64,000 bases of DNA, taken from positions 3,782,001-3,846,000 of the forward strand of contig AP026539.1 of the NCBI GenBank assembly GCA_026075535.2. The letters run 5' to 3'. Below, piece after piece: positions 53,039 through 63,590 of this stretch. How positions within the stretch are numbered: the stretch's first letter is position 1; each line of letters starts with the position of its first letter. The notes beneath the pieces are model-generated. The model saw nothing but the letters and a program-made list of their open reading frames with translations. It did no database searches and was not told the origin of the DNA. Position numbers and translations under genes: made by a program. This DNA is from Tricholoma matsutake. Lineage: Eukaryota > Basidiomycota > Agaricomycetes > Agaricales > Tricholomataceae.

Positions 53039-54053
53039 CCCAAGGGGGTGCCAGCCTGGGAATCCTGTACTGGTGCCTGGTTAGTTAGTCCAGCCACAGG
53101 CTGTGAAAAAAAAAAAAGGACACCTCTGGAACAGGACCTCAGAACACCAAATTGAGTACATTAAAACATATTATTAGTATCCACAGACAGTATGGAGAGT
53201 GGTACAGCTTTAGGAAGGCTTCTAGCACCAGAAAGCGAGTGAAAAAACATATTCCTTGAATGTCTTTCCATATTTGGACAATTTTTTTTTTCTTGCATCA
53301 TCAGTCAATGCAAGCTACCCACCACACTCGTATTCGCTGCACCAGAAAACTATTTGATTGAAAACATGAGCACTGTTCAAGAGTCTATAGTATGTGTCAC
53401 AGATTCTAGGTATAAAAGCTGTGTGGAATTCTGAGGTAGAAGCTGTTCCAATCATATGATATTCGGAACCGTCAATCAATGACAGTGTGAGTCCTGTCAT
53501 TAGCTTTATCAGTGGAGATATACTTACTATGTTTGACAGAACAACCAACCGAGTGAAAGTAGCAATGAAAATGAAGGCAGCATGAACAATGCAAATTACA
53601 TACAGGCCGTGGCAGCAACAGAAATTGAAATTCCTGAGGAATTGGGATGGTCAAAGTGCAAAAGGGTTCCACACAAACTTGCAGATGCACCGAATGGGTG
53701 TTTATACAGGCAAGTCCTTGACAGTTCATTGAATGAGGTACTCGAGTGCAAACAAGCTGGTTGCGAGACTCAGTGGGTAAGTACAGCATATTATGAGCGC
53801 TGATGAATTTTCTGACTCACTTTATATGTCCAGTATCATCTACAATGTGTAGAACTTGAGCTAGAGCCATGGAATTGGGTGTGCGTTGCCTGTGAGGCAT
53901 CCGGGCGAGGACGTGGAGGGAAGCACCAACGACAATAAGCTCATATTACTATATATAGAAGTGTTCCTGATTAGGTAAGTTAGTTAGTCCAGCAGAATTG
54001 GCCTTAGCAAAAAAATCGACCCCGGGTCTTTTTTTTCGATGCCGGAGCACCCT
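53039..54053. mobile_element. 1-kb insertion splitting the inverted repeat, carrying a PHD-finger gene
   Basis: The insertion is inferred because the inverted repeat stops at about 53038 and resumes at about 54054. A direct repeat TTAGTTAGTCCAGC occurs near 53077 and 53983, close to both borders. Short CCTCA words flank both sides. The exact ends and element class are uncertain. Confidence 0.5.
53582..53938 (+). CDS. Small PHD-finger-like protein, two exons
   Basis: Exon 1 is 53582-53776 and exon 2 is 53834-53938, with GTAAGT at 53777, a TTCTGACTCA branch-site match and CAG at 53833. The join is in frame and gives 99 residues. The second half reads LECKQAGCETQW|YHLQCVELELEPWNWVCVAC, the Cys-His-Cys-Cys part of a PHD finger (C-x4-C, H-x2-C, W-x-C-x2-C), ending in a basic GRGRGGKHQRQ tail. 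The first Cys pair is weaker (NGCLYRQ), so the finger may be incomplete. A TTTGACAG acceptor at about 53539 suggests that the coding region may extend upstream. PHD fingers read histone tails; the family is inferred from spacing only. Confidence 0.6.
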
Positions 54054-54086
54054 TGCCTCAACCCAGGTTTGGTTGCTGAACAGACC
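54054..54086 (-). repeat. Right copy of the long-range inverted repeat, part 2
   Basis: TGCCTCAACCCAGGTTTGG followed by TTGCTGAACAGACC is the reverse complement of 39920-39949 with a few changes. Confidence 0.7.
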
Positions 54087-55347
54087 ATTAGTAAATCTGC
54101 TTATCTCCCATGCATCAATAATATTGTTGACTTCAACCTTGTAAGGTATCCCACCTAGCCCACCCAATGTAGGCCGCCCTTTGATATCATGTAAGCAATA
54201 GATAATGGACTGATAACAGGTCAAATCATAGATCAAGCTTGGCACAACAAGATCCCTGTGATGGGCAACTTGGCTACTTCCGACGTTGCCATCAACATTG
54301 CCATGCCATGTCACACTCATCATCCCCCACGACGAGCTCACTATTCCACTCATTCTGCACCCTTTCCCTTCACCTTTTTTGGTAGATAATACTTATATAT
54401 GTGCATAGAGTGTTATTAAACAATCAATTTCGCTTTTACACCCATTTTGGGCCTATAACAAACATCTTCTCTTGATAAAGAGAGGAGTAGGGGTCTCTTT
54501 TTCCATTGAGGGGCTCTACTACATGTGCATGGGTATATAATTATATTTAGAGCTATGTACACAAGTGCTATTTGTGCTGTATGAGGTAGGAAGGGAGGGA
54601 AGGGGGAGAAGTGAGAGAGTGACCAAAGAGGGTAACCTGTAATGAGCATGTACATGCTCCACAGTCACCAGGGTGTATGTAGAAGGATGGAGGTATGTAT
54701 GTAGAGGTTTGGAATGAAGTTGGGAGAGCTGGGAGTGAGGAGTTGTGTGTCAATGCAGCTGTATGGGGAGGGGGAGAGGTTATCACTTACCTACACTCCT
54801 GGGCCTTCCACTTCTAATATTGGCATTGAAAAAGAACAGGATAGTTATAGTGAATGATGTGATATGCCCCCTAAAGACTCTAGAGTGGTCAGTATAGACA
54901 GAAAAGACAATGAGGAGTGAGGAGGAGGAATGCTTACTCTGAGAGATCCGTGGAGCTAAAATGTTCGCTTTCTTCGATTCCTAGGTCTGATATAAAAGTA
55001 TAATTAAGGTGAGTAGAGGTTATGGCAGGGGGATAAAGTTCTGGTTCACTAGGGCATGGGTTACCCATCAACATAGGTGAACTTCACTCACCATGGAGCA
55101 TGCACCTTACCTGGCATCTGGATATCCTTCCAACCATTTAGTATAGTCCATTTCTTAACAATAGCCTAGATACAATCCTGAAAGTCAAAACTTCATCCTC
55201 CAATGTAGGGTTTTCACCTACTCACCTATTCTCCTTGTCACTCTATGCCAGCTTATATAGCCCATTAGTGACAGTGTAGACAGGTATACCAAGGCATTAT
55301 AAGCAATATTAACACCTCAGGACAGTCCATGAGTCTGTAAAAGAGAG
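54087..55347. other. No recognisable gene
   Basis: One segment, TATTCCACTCATTC followed by CCCTTTCCCTTCACC and TTTTTTGGTAGAT at 54331-54384, closely resembles 34180-34226 inside the hAT-type element, where it borders the nested fold-back. Otherwise I see short frames only. Confidence 0.4.
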
Positions 55348-55618
55348 GTGAACATTTTGTTGGGTCATTTTGTTGGGTCATTTTGTTGGGTCATTTTGTT
55401 GGGTCATTTGTCGGGTCATCTGGTGTCGGGTCATCTAGTGTCGGGTCGCTTTGGTCGGGTCATTTTGTTGGGTCATTGCATTGGGTCGTTTTGTCGGATC
55501 ATCTGGTCGGGTCATCTACTGTCAGGTCATTTTGTCAGGTCATTTTGTCGGGTCATTTTGTTGGGTCATTTTGTCGGGTCATTTTGTCAGGTCGTTTTGT
55601 CAGGTCGTTTGTCTATAG
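55348..55618 (+). repeat. GGGTCATTTTGT minisatellite, left array
   Basis: About twenty units of 12-13 bases alternate between TTGTTGGGTCATTT, TTGTCGGGTCATTT and GGTGTCGGGTCATC forms. Order variants such as GGGTCATTGCATTGGGTC and GGATCATCTGGTCGGGTC are shared with the array at 63298-63590, so the arrays are copies, not independent simple repeats. Confidence 0.82.
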
Positions 55619-55830
55619 TGAATGCTCAAAAATTCCAAACAAAGACCACTATGCTTGTCTGGATACTATTCTACCTTTACATTTTCCTTCCCTTTCGTTT
55701 CTTCATCTCTGCCTTCTTTGGAATTATCTTTAAATTAGACTGCTCACTTATTGGTACTGGTTTTTCAGTTGTGTTTCGAGTAGACCACCTTTGAGGGGGC
55801 TTCAAAACTGCAGGACATTTCAATTATTCA

Positions 55831-57895
55831 TCATCTTGGACAAAATAGACCAAGCTTACTCAATGACTGTGAATGAGCAGGCACATCGATAGAAACTGTT
55901 GGCTTCTTCTTCGGTGGTTCCTTTATCTTCTCAGCCAACCTCGATTTCATCACCTTTCCTTTCTGCATCATCTCTGGTTCTTGCTGATCCCCCCCATGAA
56001 TCTCATACTCATTTGTCGCAGTGTTGGCACTCTTCCCAGCATCCACGGCCCTACCAGTCTGTTTGCTTAAAGGTTGCATCGTACTCTTTCGAACAAGTTC
56101 CGTCTCCAGGCTGAGCTTCTGCTGTTTCCTAACTGGATGCATCTTGCTATTTCTGGAATTTCCTGTGATCAGAATTGGTGTCTTGCTTGGCCCGCCCTTT
56201 GGTTGTCCAGACTGCATTACATCTTCCTCTTCCGATGACTCCATCTGATCAACCTCATTTAATGTGGGAGCCCTCCATTTATGCCTTCTTGAATCTGGAA
56301 CAATATGGTCAGTCCACCTTTCCTCAGGCTTCTCCACCCTCTTTTCCCTGCCTTTACCCTCCCTCTCACTCTTCTTGGTCCTTGGGCGGCTTGGGCGGCT
56401 TGGTGTTTTGGCATCAGAATCAGCATCGGAATTGGAATTGGAATTGGAATCATCTCTTGATCTCTTCTTTCCCTTCAATTTTTTGTCCTGATAGAATTTG
56501 AAACCAAAACCATCGCTTTCCTGATCAGAGTACCAAAATGTCAAAATCTCCTTGATCTGGTGGTCCTTCATCCTCGATGGATCCATAAGCTTGAAACCAT
56601 CAGGAACCTGATCTGCCCCAAAGTACTTATCTGCATATTCAATGAACGACATCCAAGGAGGGATTGCACATTCATTACTGCAAGCCAGACCTGACAAGTC
56701 ATCTGGGGTGAGAATGAACGAATGATTGCCAACCCACTCACGATATGCTGACCCAACATATGACCTGATTAACGCTTTCTTATCCATCCCTTTGCTCGGC
56801 CAGTCAGTCAGCTCAGGAAGCAATGGATTCCCATTGGCATCCATATCCACCTGAACATATGGTTTTCGACTTGAGGTTCCAATAGGAACTTGGAACTTTG
56901 CTTCTTCAGCTGCAGCTAACAAAAAACAATTATTTTGAATCTTTCCGATGAGAAATTATCCATTTACAATACATCTCCTTTGCATGCATGTTTAGAAGCC
57001 CCATGATTGGCTTGGTATCCCAATCTTTGTTTGCTTGGAAGAAAGACTTCCCTCTGAGATCTCCCATAAATTCATGCCTACAAAGAAAAAGGTTTAACTG
57101 GCAGAAACAAATTCAGACAGTGAACAGACTTAACGTGTTCATGACAAGTACTCCATTCACTTCCTTGTGGCATGTTAATACCAAACAGTCCATTCCACAA
57201 GACTTTTTCATTTGCTTGCAGAAGGACTTCACATGCTTATGAGCCTGTTTTGCATTCCTGTTCTGCATTAGTATTGATAATACCAATATTCAACGTGAAT
57301 GACCTACCTTGCTTGCTCCTCAGCTGGGGGACCCATTCAATTCCATATATTGGCCAGGTCCTCCATCTTCCTTTTCTCTGCTTCCGATGTCTTCCCCCAA
57401 AGGTTACTCAACTCCTTCTGGTATGTGCCAAATGCCTTTTGATTGTCTGCCTTGCATGAAGTATCTTCTACCCATCCACCCATTTTTCCTTGAATCATTT
57501 CCTTTAACTCCCCTTTTGCCTGAATGCCGAGAACCCTTCTACCCATCCATTTCTTGATCCCCTTAAATTTCTCAGACAATTCTCTAGTTCTTCCATATGT
57601 ATGGAACCAAGCATATACACCCTGTTCAAAAATGCCCTGTTCAAAGGCATTGCAAAATACTTTCCAATTCATGAACTGACCTTCTTCCTCAACTCCTTAT
57701 CTTCCCTAGACCAGTGGGGATTCTTTTTCTTCATTTCATCATAAACTTTCTGACCAATTCTGTTCCGCTGTGAATGATCTCCCTCTCGCCATTGTTCCTT
57801 TCTGGCTTCTAGGATTTCCACATCTTCCCCTGTCAGCTTAAAGTGGACGAGTTCGGGAGGAACATGGGCTTCAGCTGGCATAGCGTATAGTGATG
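55831..57895 (-). CDS. Hypothetical multi-exon protein, repeat-associated
   Basis: The start at 57895 gives MPAEAHVPPELVHFKLTGED followed by EARKEQWREGDHSQRNRIGQ and KKKNPHWSREDKELRKK. The next exon (about 57670-57340) has NAFEQGIFEQGVYAWFHTYG, RVLGIQAKGELKEMIQGKMG and KAFGTYQKELSNLWGKTSEA. The long 3' exon (56922-55831) has PYVQVDMDANGNPLLPELTD, SYVGSAYREWVG, PDGFKLMDPSRMKDHQIKEI, then a Ser/Asp-rich and strongly basic low-complexity tail. Connecting exons at about 57000-57330 are unclear. The organisation, a helical Lys/Trp-rich N-terminus plus a charged tail, resembles hypothetical proteins often found beside transposases in mushroom genomes. No catalytic motif is visible. Confidence 0.5.
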
Positions 57896-57959
57896 TAATG
57901 TATGTGATGTGATGGTGGATAAGTGTATTTTTGGTGTTGTGGTATTGAAACAAGTACAA

Positions 57960-58745
57960 ATCAGGATGCAGGGGAAATCATTTCATTATGGAATCAATTA
58001 TACCGATCATGGTTGATCAATTTTGATCATTGTCGATCATTGTTGATCATTAATTAATCCATCGATCCTGAGTCTTGAAAAGCCCCTAATTGTATGAGTC
58101 CAGTCACTGATCACACATATTGACCAATATGCTCCAAGGAATGCTCAGAAATGCTCAGAAATCATATCAGTGATCATTTGGAGACCAATCTTTCAGTTTA
58201 ATCAAACCACTTGTCAACTTTCTTTTTGTCACCTAGTATGAAGTCATATATTCGAGTCAGTTGGCATCACTTCTAGATAGTTTGGTTGTAAAAAGGCATA
58301 AGAAAAAAAGCACTGTCTAAATCATAAATCCCCATAATATACATTCTTCAAAGATAAGATGAGATCATGAGGAACAAGTGTCGTTGGTTGTTTCATGGTG
58401 AGAATTTTCTGATCTAATGTAAATTGTGGTTCGTACATCACCATCTACTTAGGTTCTGAACAAAGCAAAACTTGGAGTTTTTGAGTTAAAACCTTAAATT
58501 CTTAACATGTCTAACAATGTATTCAGAACTTATGGAGTTAGAATATTGTACAAATGTCATTTGTGTGATAGACTTGATACATCATGATTGTGTAGTCATG
58601 TGATAGCCACTAAATCTCCCTACCATCTTCTTCAATACTACTTGAATACTACTACTACTACTACTAGCTTTGCATTCTTTGACCTGACATTTTGACCAGT
58701 TTTTTAATGTTTACCTGACTTTGTTGACTTGCACCTAACTATCAC
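57960..58745. other. No recognisable gene
   Basis: AT-rich sequence with tandem TTGATCATTGTCGATCATTG words around 58010-58060 and an ACTACTACT microsatellite at 58639-58661. It probably contains the left border of the Harbinger element, but I cannot identify its terminal repeat. Confidence 0.35.
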
Positions 58746-58922
58746 ATGACTGAGAAATTTCCTTTTTTACAGAGGGTAACCTGCCGGTGGGTGCCGAAAG
58801 GCTTTGTTCTCCGCCTCCCTCCTGCAATGTCTCTAGGTTTCAATTATATGCCGATTGATAATCTACATCAACACATTCTTCACTATGCAGCTGCTGCTGT
58901 ACAGATCTGTCTCCCTATCCTT

Positions 58923-60315
58923 ATGGATGTGCTCCCATCCATCAATGCTGATGATGCCACAACATCCGAAGCAGTGAAGAGTCAAGCGAAGAAGTGGTCA
59001 GATCAAGAAATTGAAGACCTCGTTGCTTTCTTGTACAACTGCCGTTCTGAAGCCAGCTCTCCAGGGAACTTCAAGCCAGTTGTCTGGACAGCAGCTAAAC
59101 TGCATCTTGACACCAAGCACCCACATTCTCCGCGAACAATAGCTGCCATCAAAGCCAAGTTTACTATGGTGCATGATATAATCATTCTACATCCCTTTCC
59201 TCCATTTTACCATTCTACTAGTATAAAGATATGTACAGGGTGGTTGAGGATTACTATGGAAGGTCGGGAATGGGTGCAATGCCTGCTGGACCAGGTATCT
59301 GGGCACAAAGGAGTGCCGAGCTTCAACATTACGAGGATTTTGAGAAGAATTTAGGGAAGGAATGGGTAAGTTTCTATTATATTGTTATTTTCATATGTAT
59401 CTAACCTTCAAATCACAGAAAAGGTACTGTCGTCAGCTCCTCAATGCATCATTTCCACAATATGCGAAAATGCAAGCAATCATGGAGAAATCTATCATGA
59501 AAGGTCAATTTGCACACAAGGGCACTGCCCAAGCCCCTCCCAACCTCTTGATTGATGGGAATGGTGAGGTTAATGAGACTGGGCATGCTGCCCCTTCGTC
59601 TTCAGCCAGGATCATCTTTCCTGCCACACAAGATGGCTTGACTTTCATGGATGTTGTTGATCCAGCCCTCCCATCAACGTTGTCATGTCCTTTACTAGGC
59701 CAACTACCTGCAACAGCCTCATCTTCACTCTCTATCCTATCAGTCCCAACAACGACTCCATCCTCAGCCCCTCTTGCTTTGGCATTCTCACAGCCCCCTT
59801 CGCATCCCCTTACATCAGCATTCTCACAGCCCCCTGCTTTGGCATCTTCGCATCCCCCTATGTCAGCATCCTCACATCCCCCTACCCTGGCATCAGCTCC
59901 TAGCATGCCCTCAGTGAAATCAAAGCCATCGGGAAAATGCAAACTGGCATCAGGGGATGATCACATGCCTGATTGGCCACCATCCAAAACTGCTTCAAAG
60001 CCACAATCAAGTGCAATGACATCGATGAAGACCAATACAAGCATCTCTGCTCTCGTTGGAGCAACTGGGGCCATCAACAATCTTAATACGACTATGCAAC
60101 AAAGCCTGTTTCAATCAGATGCACGGCGAATCGAGTTGGCAATGGAGCTGATCAAAAATGCAGACCATATTGATGATAATGAACGAGGTGCTCTTTCATT
60201 CTATTATAGCAATAATCCAAATGCTGCCGGTAGTCTCATAGCCATGTCTGATGTGCAGTGGGAAAATACATTGCGTTATGCTCTCCAAATGATCTTGAAG
60301 CCAGCTGTATCCTAA
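58923..60315 (+). CDS. Myb/SANT-like DNA-binding protein of a PIF/Harbinger element
   Basis: Three exons, 58923-59168, 59222-59365 and 59419-60315, join in frame to 428 residues with no stop. The introns are 53 nt each, GTGCAT...TACTAG and GTAAGT...TCACAG, with CTAAC in the second. The N-terminal domain contains KKWSDQEIEDLVAFLYN, PVVWTAAKLHLDTKH and IAAIKAKFTMYKDMYRVVED, the trihelix/Myb_DNA-bind_3 layout of Harbinger helper proteins. A Ser/Pro-rich middle has five AFSQPP / ASSHPP repeats, and the C-terminus (ERGALSFYYSNNPNAAGSLI) is helical. Harbinger elements need such a protein with the nuclease for import and DNA binding. The convergent nuclease fragment lies 140 bases downstream. An upstream in-frame start at 58746 is possible. 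Confidence 0.75.
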
Positions 60316-60452
60316 ATTTTTGTACACTAACTGTACTGTACACTGTATTACTCTACATCTGTATTGTACAAAAATTCATCAACATTGTCACTGGCCTCAC
60401 GTTCTCGCAAAATCGCCTGATAGCTATTCCACATTGACTGTGCAATCTCATT

Positions 60453-61037
60453 TCACCGACCCGCAACCGCCCCATTTGGGTTGTTGTCTTCTACATTGCT
60501 GGCTTGTTGCACAAAGCCATCACCAGTGTGGCCACCTTGGTTTGGGTATTCTTCACTTGCAAGTTCTTCTTTGTGATGATCATGAATGCAAATAAAATTA
60601 TGTATAGCACACAATGCTGCCGGAATTTGTGCTTGGATTGTCATGTCATATTCTGGGCCAATCAAAAGTATGCAAAAGCGCTTCTTGAGAACTCCAAAAA
60701 TGCACTCAATTACATTTCTTGCCTGAGTGTGACGCAAGTTGAAAAGCTCCTCTTTATTTTGTGGTCTGGACATTTCATGAATTTAGGCATGCCTTATACT
60801 GAAAAACACAAACATACCATAATGAGGCATGCCCCCATTCAGCAAGATGATAACGGATGCCGCGGTAGGGAACAAGAAGCTCCTTGCAATGTGGGAAGCC
60901 TGCATCGGCAAGGAGATACGATCCCTAAGGTGGTATTGGATTGGTGGTTTGTCTTTGGCATGGATTTTTTCAACCTGAGGCCACTGTTGACTTTCAAAAA
61001 GGAGAGCAGTAAGTCTCTTCCCATCACAAATCCTCAA
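60453..61037 (-). pseudogene. PIF/Harbinger DDE nuclease, C-terminal part
   Basis: Minus-strand reading gives YLLADAGFPHCKELLVPYRG and IRYHLAEWGHASLW, then a 62-nt intron (60827-60766, GTATGT...TGTCCAG), then RPQNKEELFNLRHTQARNVI and ECIFGVLKKRFCIL. The LADAGF Asp and the Glu of NVIE are the second and third catalytic residues of the DDE_Tnp_4 family. The upstream part is in another frame (61037-60930) and the N-terminal half with the first Asp is absent; KDZ sequence begins at about 61067. ECIFGV has Cys where the family usually has Arg, again a possible C-to-T change. The element is therefore non-autonomous. Confidence 0.8.
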
Positions 61038-61066
61038 TTTACAAGCCCTTTCATCTGAATTTACAG

Positions 61067-62975
61067 GCAGAACAACATCAACTATGCAATTTGTAAAGCC
61101 CTGAACAGCAAGACAATGAAGGGGATCAATCGATTGCTACTCATATACGACATCTTTTGTCAGTGGATAATCAACTTTTGCCTCCGAGTGAATCAGTCAC
61201 CCTTTCTGTCTATCCCAGAAGGTCTTAGGATCACAGGAGCGATCGGGGACTTTCATGTGGTAGGACACATTGATGATTGCCTTCCTAGATATACATTGGC
61301 GTATGTGCCAGGGAGTGGTGTAATTGATGGCAAAATTGTGGAAACTTTGTGGGCTGTCTTGAATGAAACATCCCGAAGTGCGAAGAGTGTGACTATGGCC
61401 CATTGGAATGAAATTCTGGATGACCACATGAATCACTCGAACTGGAAAAAGCTAATCGGCATGAGTAAATGTCTCATCATCCTTCCCCTACACTGAATAT
61501 TGACTGTGTTACTCAATGTAGAATCATCATTGGTTTGGAAGATGAAATGGGCAATGAATTTGTTGAAGGGGTCGGAAGAATCCTATAAGAAACTGACTGA
61601 GTCAGCGGCACCAGCAGATTTAGAAGCTTGGAGAGAGGGTGAGATGACGGCGCAACAAAATAGGGATGAAAATGTCAAGAGTATGGATTACTATGCCCTG
61701 AAATGCAAACAAGGTACTGTCCTCTTCATTTCTTATTTCCAATCTCCTGAACTCAAGCATTACCTGGATCAGCCCCAGGTAAAGCCGAGATGCAGTTACA
61801 ATTGAGCCGAGAACAGCCTTCAGGCAAAGTCTCTTCAGTGGAATTCCTTTTGGAAGGGATCTCAATTCAAGAGTCTCAGTAAGCATGTAGTAAAGCTATT
61901 GTCAGCATTTTCACTCCTTTCTTGGGATAGGCTGTCATTACAAAGTTACCTGAGACAGGTTGGTGGTGTCCCGACAATGACTGAGCAAATCAAAATTACT
62001 AAGAAACAAAGTCAGCTTCTCACAAGAATCTTGGATCATCAGAGGAAAGCAAATCACTTTCTCCGACCTGACTCATCATCAGAAAATATCAGTTCCTCCT
62101 ATGAACCCTCCAAAGTCTTCGTCACTGATGACGATGGTGAGATTGATCTAATCTCTTGCCCTGTTTCATCCAACCCATTCAATGATGTGGGATCAGGGAA
62201 CAGGCCTGAGACTTCCGTCATTGCATTGCCATCATCTCTGACTGCCAAAGCAATCAGAGAGAGAGGGCTGGTGGAGCTGGCAAAGCTTGAGACAGAACTT
62301 TGGAGTGGGCAGTGCAACAACAACCTCAAAGGGATCAGGCTCATGCTGGGAAAGAAAGCTTTCTTGTTCATTACGAAGATCCGACTCAAGGGACCTAAAA
62401 CAGGAAAAACAAAATCTTGGGATGGTATTCACTCTACCGACCAGGCCTTACGACTCTATGCTCAAAACTATCGGGCTGGTAGGGAAGCCCTGATGTCATC
62501 GGGAGCTTCAAAAGAAAGGCTAGATCGATTCCAAATCCTTGATCAGAGCCATCTAAAGACGAGTACTACATTGATAAACCCAAAGGAGTCTGGATGGAAG
62601 CATGATTCATTGCCATGGTTCTGGTATATGGATGTCGAGGGTGACAGTTTGTCATCTAATTATATGAAAGAATGTGAGTGGATGAAAGATTGACTGATGT
62701 GTAAAACTAAAGATATATATGTAGTTCACTGGGTGAACTGGCTGAGAGCAAAAGCAGCATTTGAACGAGCGACAGAGGAAAACACCCTTGTTCGGTATGA
62801 GATGAAATGGACAACAGCATACTTCAATCATCAGGCAGCAGAATGGAGGAAGAGAAAAGAGGCTGATTACTCTCATGGACATAAGATCTATGCTGCACAA
62901 CAGGAGGCGATGTGGGAGGATTTTGCTGATACAGCAAGGAAGTCATTTATTAGATTTGGGGTGAATATTGATTAG
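61067..62975 (+). pseudogene. KDZ (Kyakuja-Dileera-Zisupton) transposase, C-terminal two thirds
   Basis: An exon opens after TTTACAG at 61066 and reads NNINYAICKALNSKTMKGIN, LLLIYDIFCQWIINF (a hallmark YDIxCQWxxNF block), LRITGAIGDFHVVGHIDDCL, VDGKIVETLWAVLNETSRSA and WNEILDDHMNHSNWKKL. Further exons at about 61500-61735 and 61899-62693 follow (LGKKAFLFITKIRLKGPKTG; GREALMSSGASKERLDRFQI; WKHDSLPWFWYMDVEGD), and the frame ends VVHWVNWLRAKAAFERATEE...RFGVNID at 62975. A TGA at 62691 lies in frame where Arg is plausible. The N-terminal region with the zinc-binding cluster and the first catalytic Asp is missing. Some breaks at 61497-61899 are probably introns. Confidence 0.8.
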
Positions 62976-62994
62976 AGTAGTAGTACATAAGTGT

Positions 62995-63590
62995 CCCAAC
63001 CTGACACTAGATGACCCGACACTAGATAACCTGATAAAATGACCCAACAAAATGACCCAGCGAAATGGCCAGATAAGTATTCTGACCCAACACTAGATGA
63101 CCCGACACTAGATGACCCAATAAACGAGCCAACAAAATGACCCGACAAAATGACCTGACAAAATGACCCGACACAATGACCTGACAAAATGACCCAACAA
63201 AATGATCACCTGACAAAATGACCCGATGACCTGACAAAATGACCCAACACAATGAGCCAACACCAGATGACCCGACACTATGACCTGATAAACGACTCGT
63301 TTTGTTGGGTCATCTATGGTCGGGTCATCTGGTGTCGGGTCATTTTGTCGGGTCATTTTGTTGGGTCATTTTGTCGGATCATCTTGTTGGGTCATCTGGT
63401 GTTGGGTCATCTGGTGTTGGGTCATCTAGTGTCGGGTCGCCTTGGTTGGGTCATTTTGTCGGGTCATTGCATCGGGTCATTTTGTCGGATCATCTGGTCG
63501 GGTCATCTACTGTCGGGTCATCTGGTGTCGGGTCGGAATACTTATCTGGCCATTTTGTCAGGTCATTTTGTCAGATTGATCTCACTTTCA
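62995..63590. repeat. Palindromic GGGTCATTTTGT minisatellite (fold-back array)
   Basis: Bases 62995-63290 carry the array in complement (TGACCCAACAAAA), and 63298-63590 carry it in forward orientation. The two halves are imperfect inverted copies: GGCCAGATAAGTATTC at about 63067 pairs with GAATACTTATCTGGCC at about 63537. The forward half is collinear with the array at 55348-55618. Confidence 0.78.

Noticed and set aside
55348..55618. CRISPR-like or telomeric repeat
   Set aside because: The 12-13 bp unit has no spacers and does not match the TTAGGG telomere repeat; it is a minisatellite at element ends.
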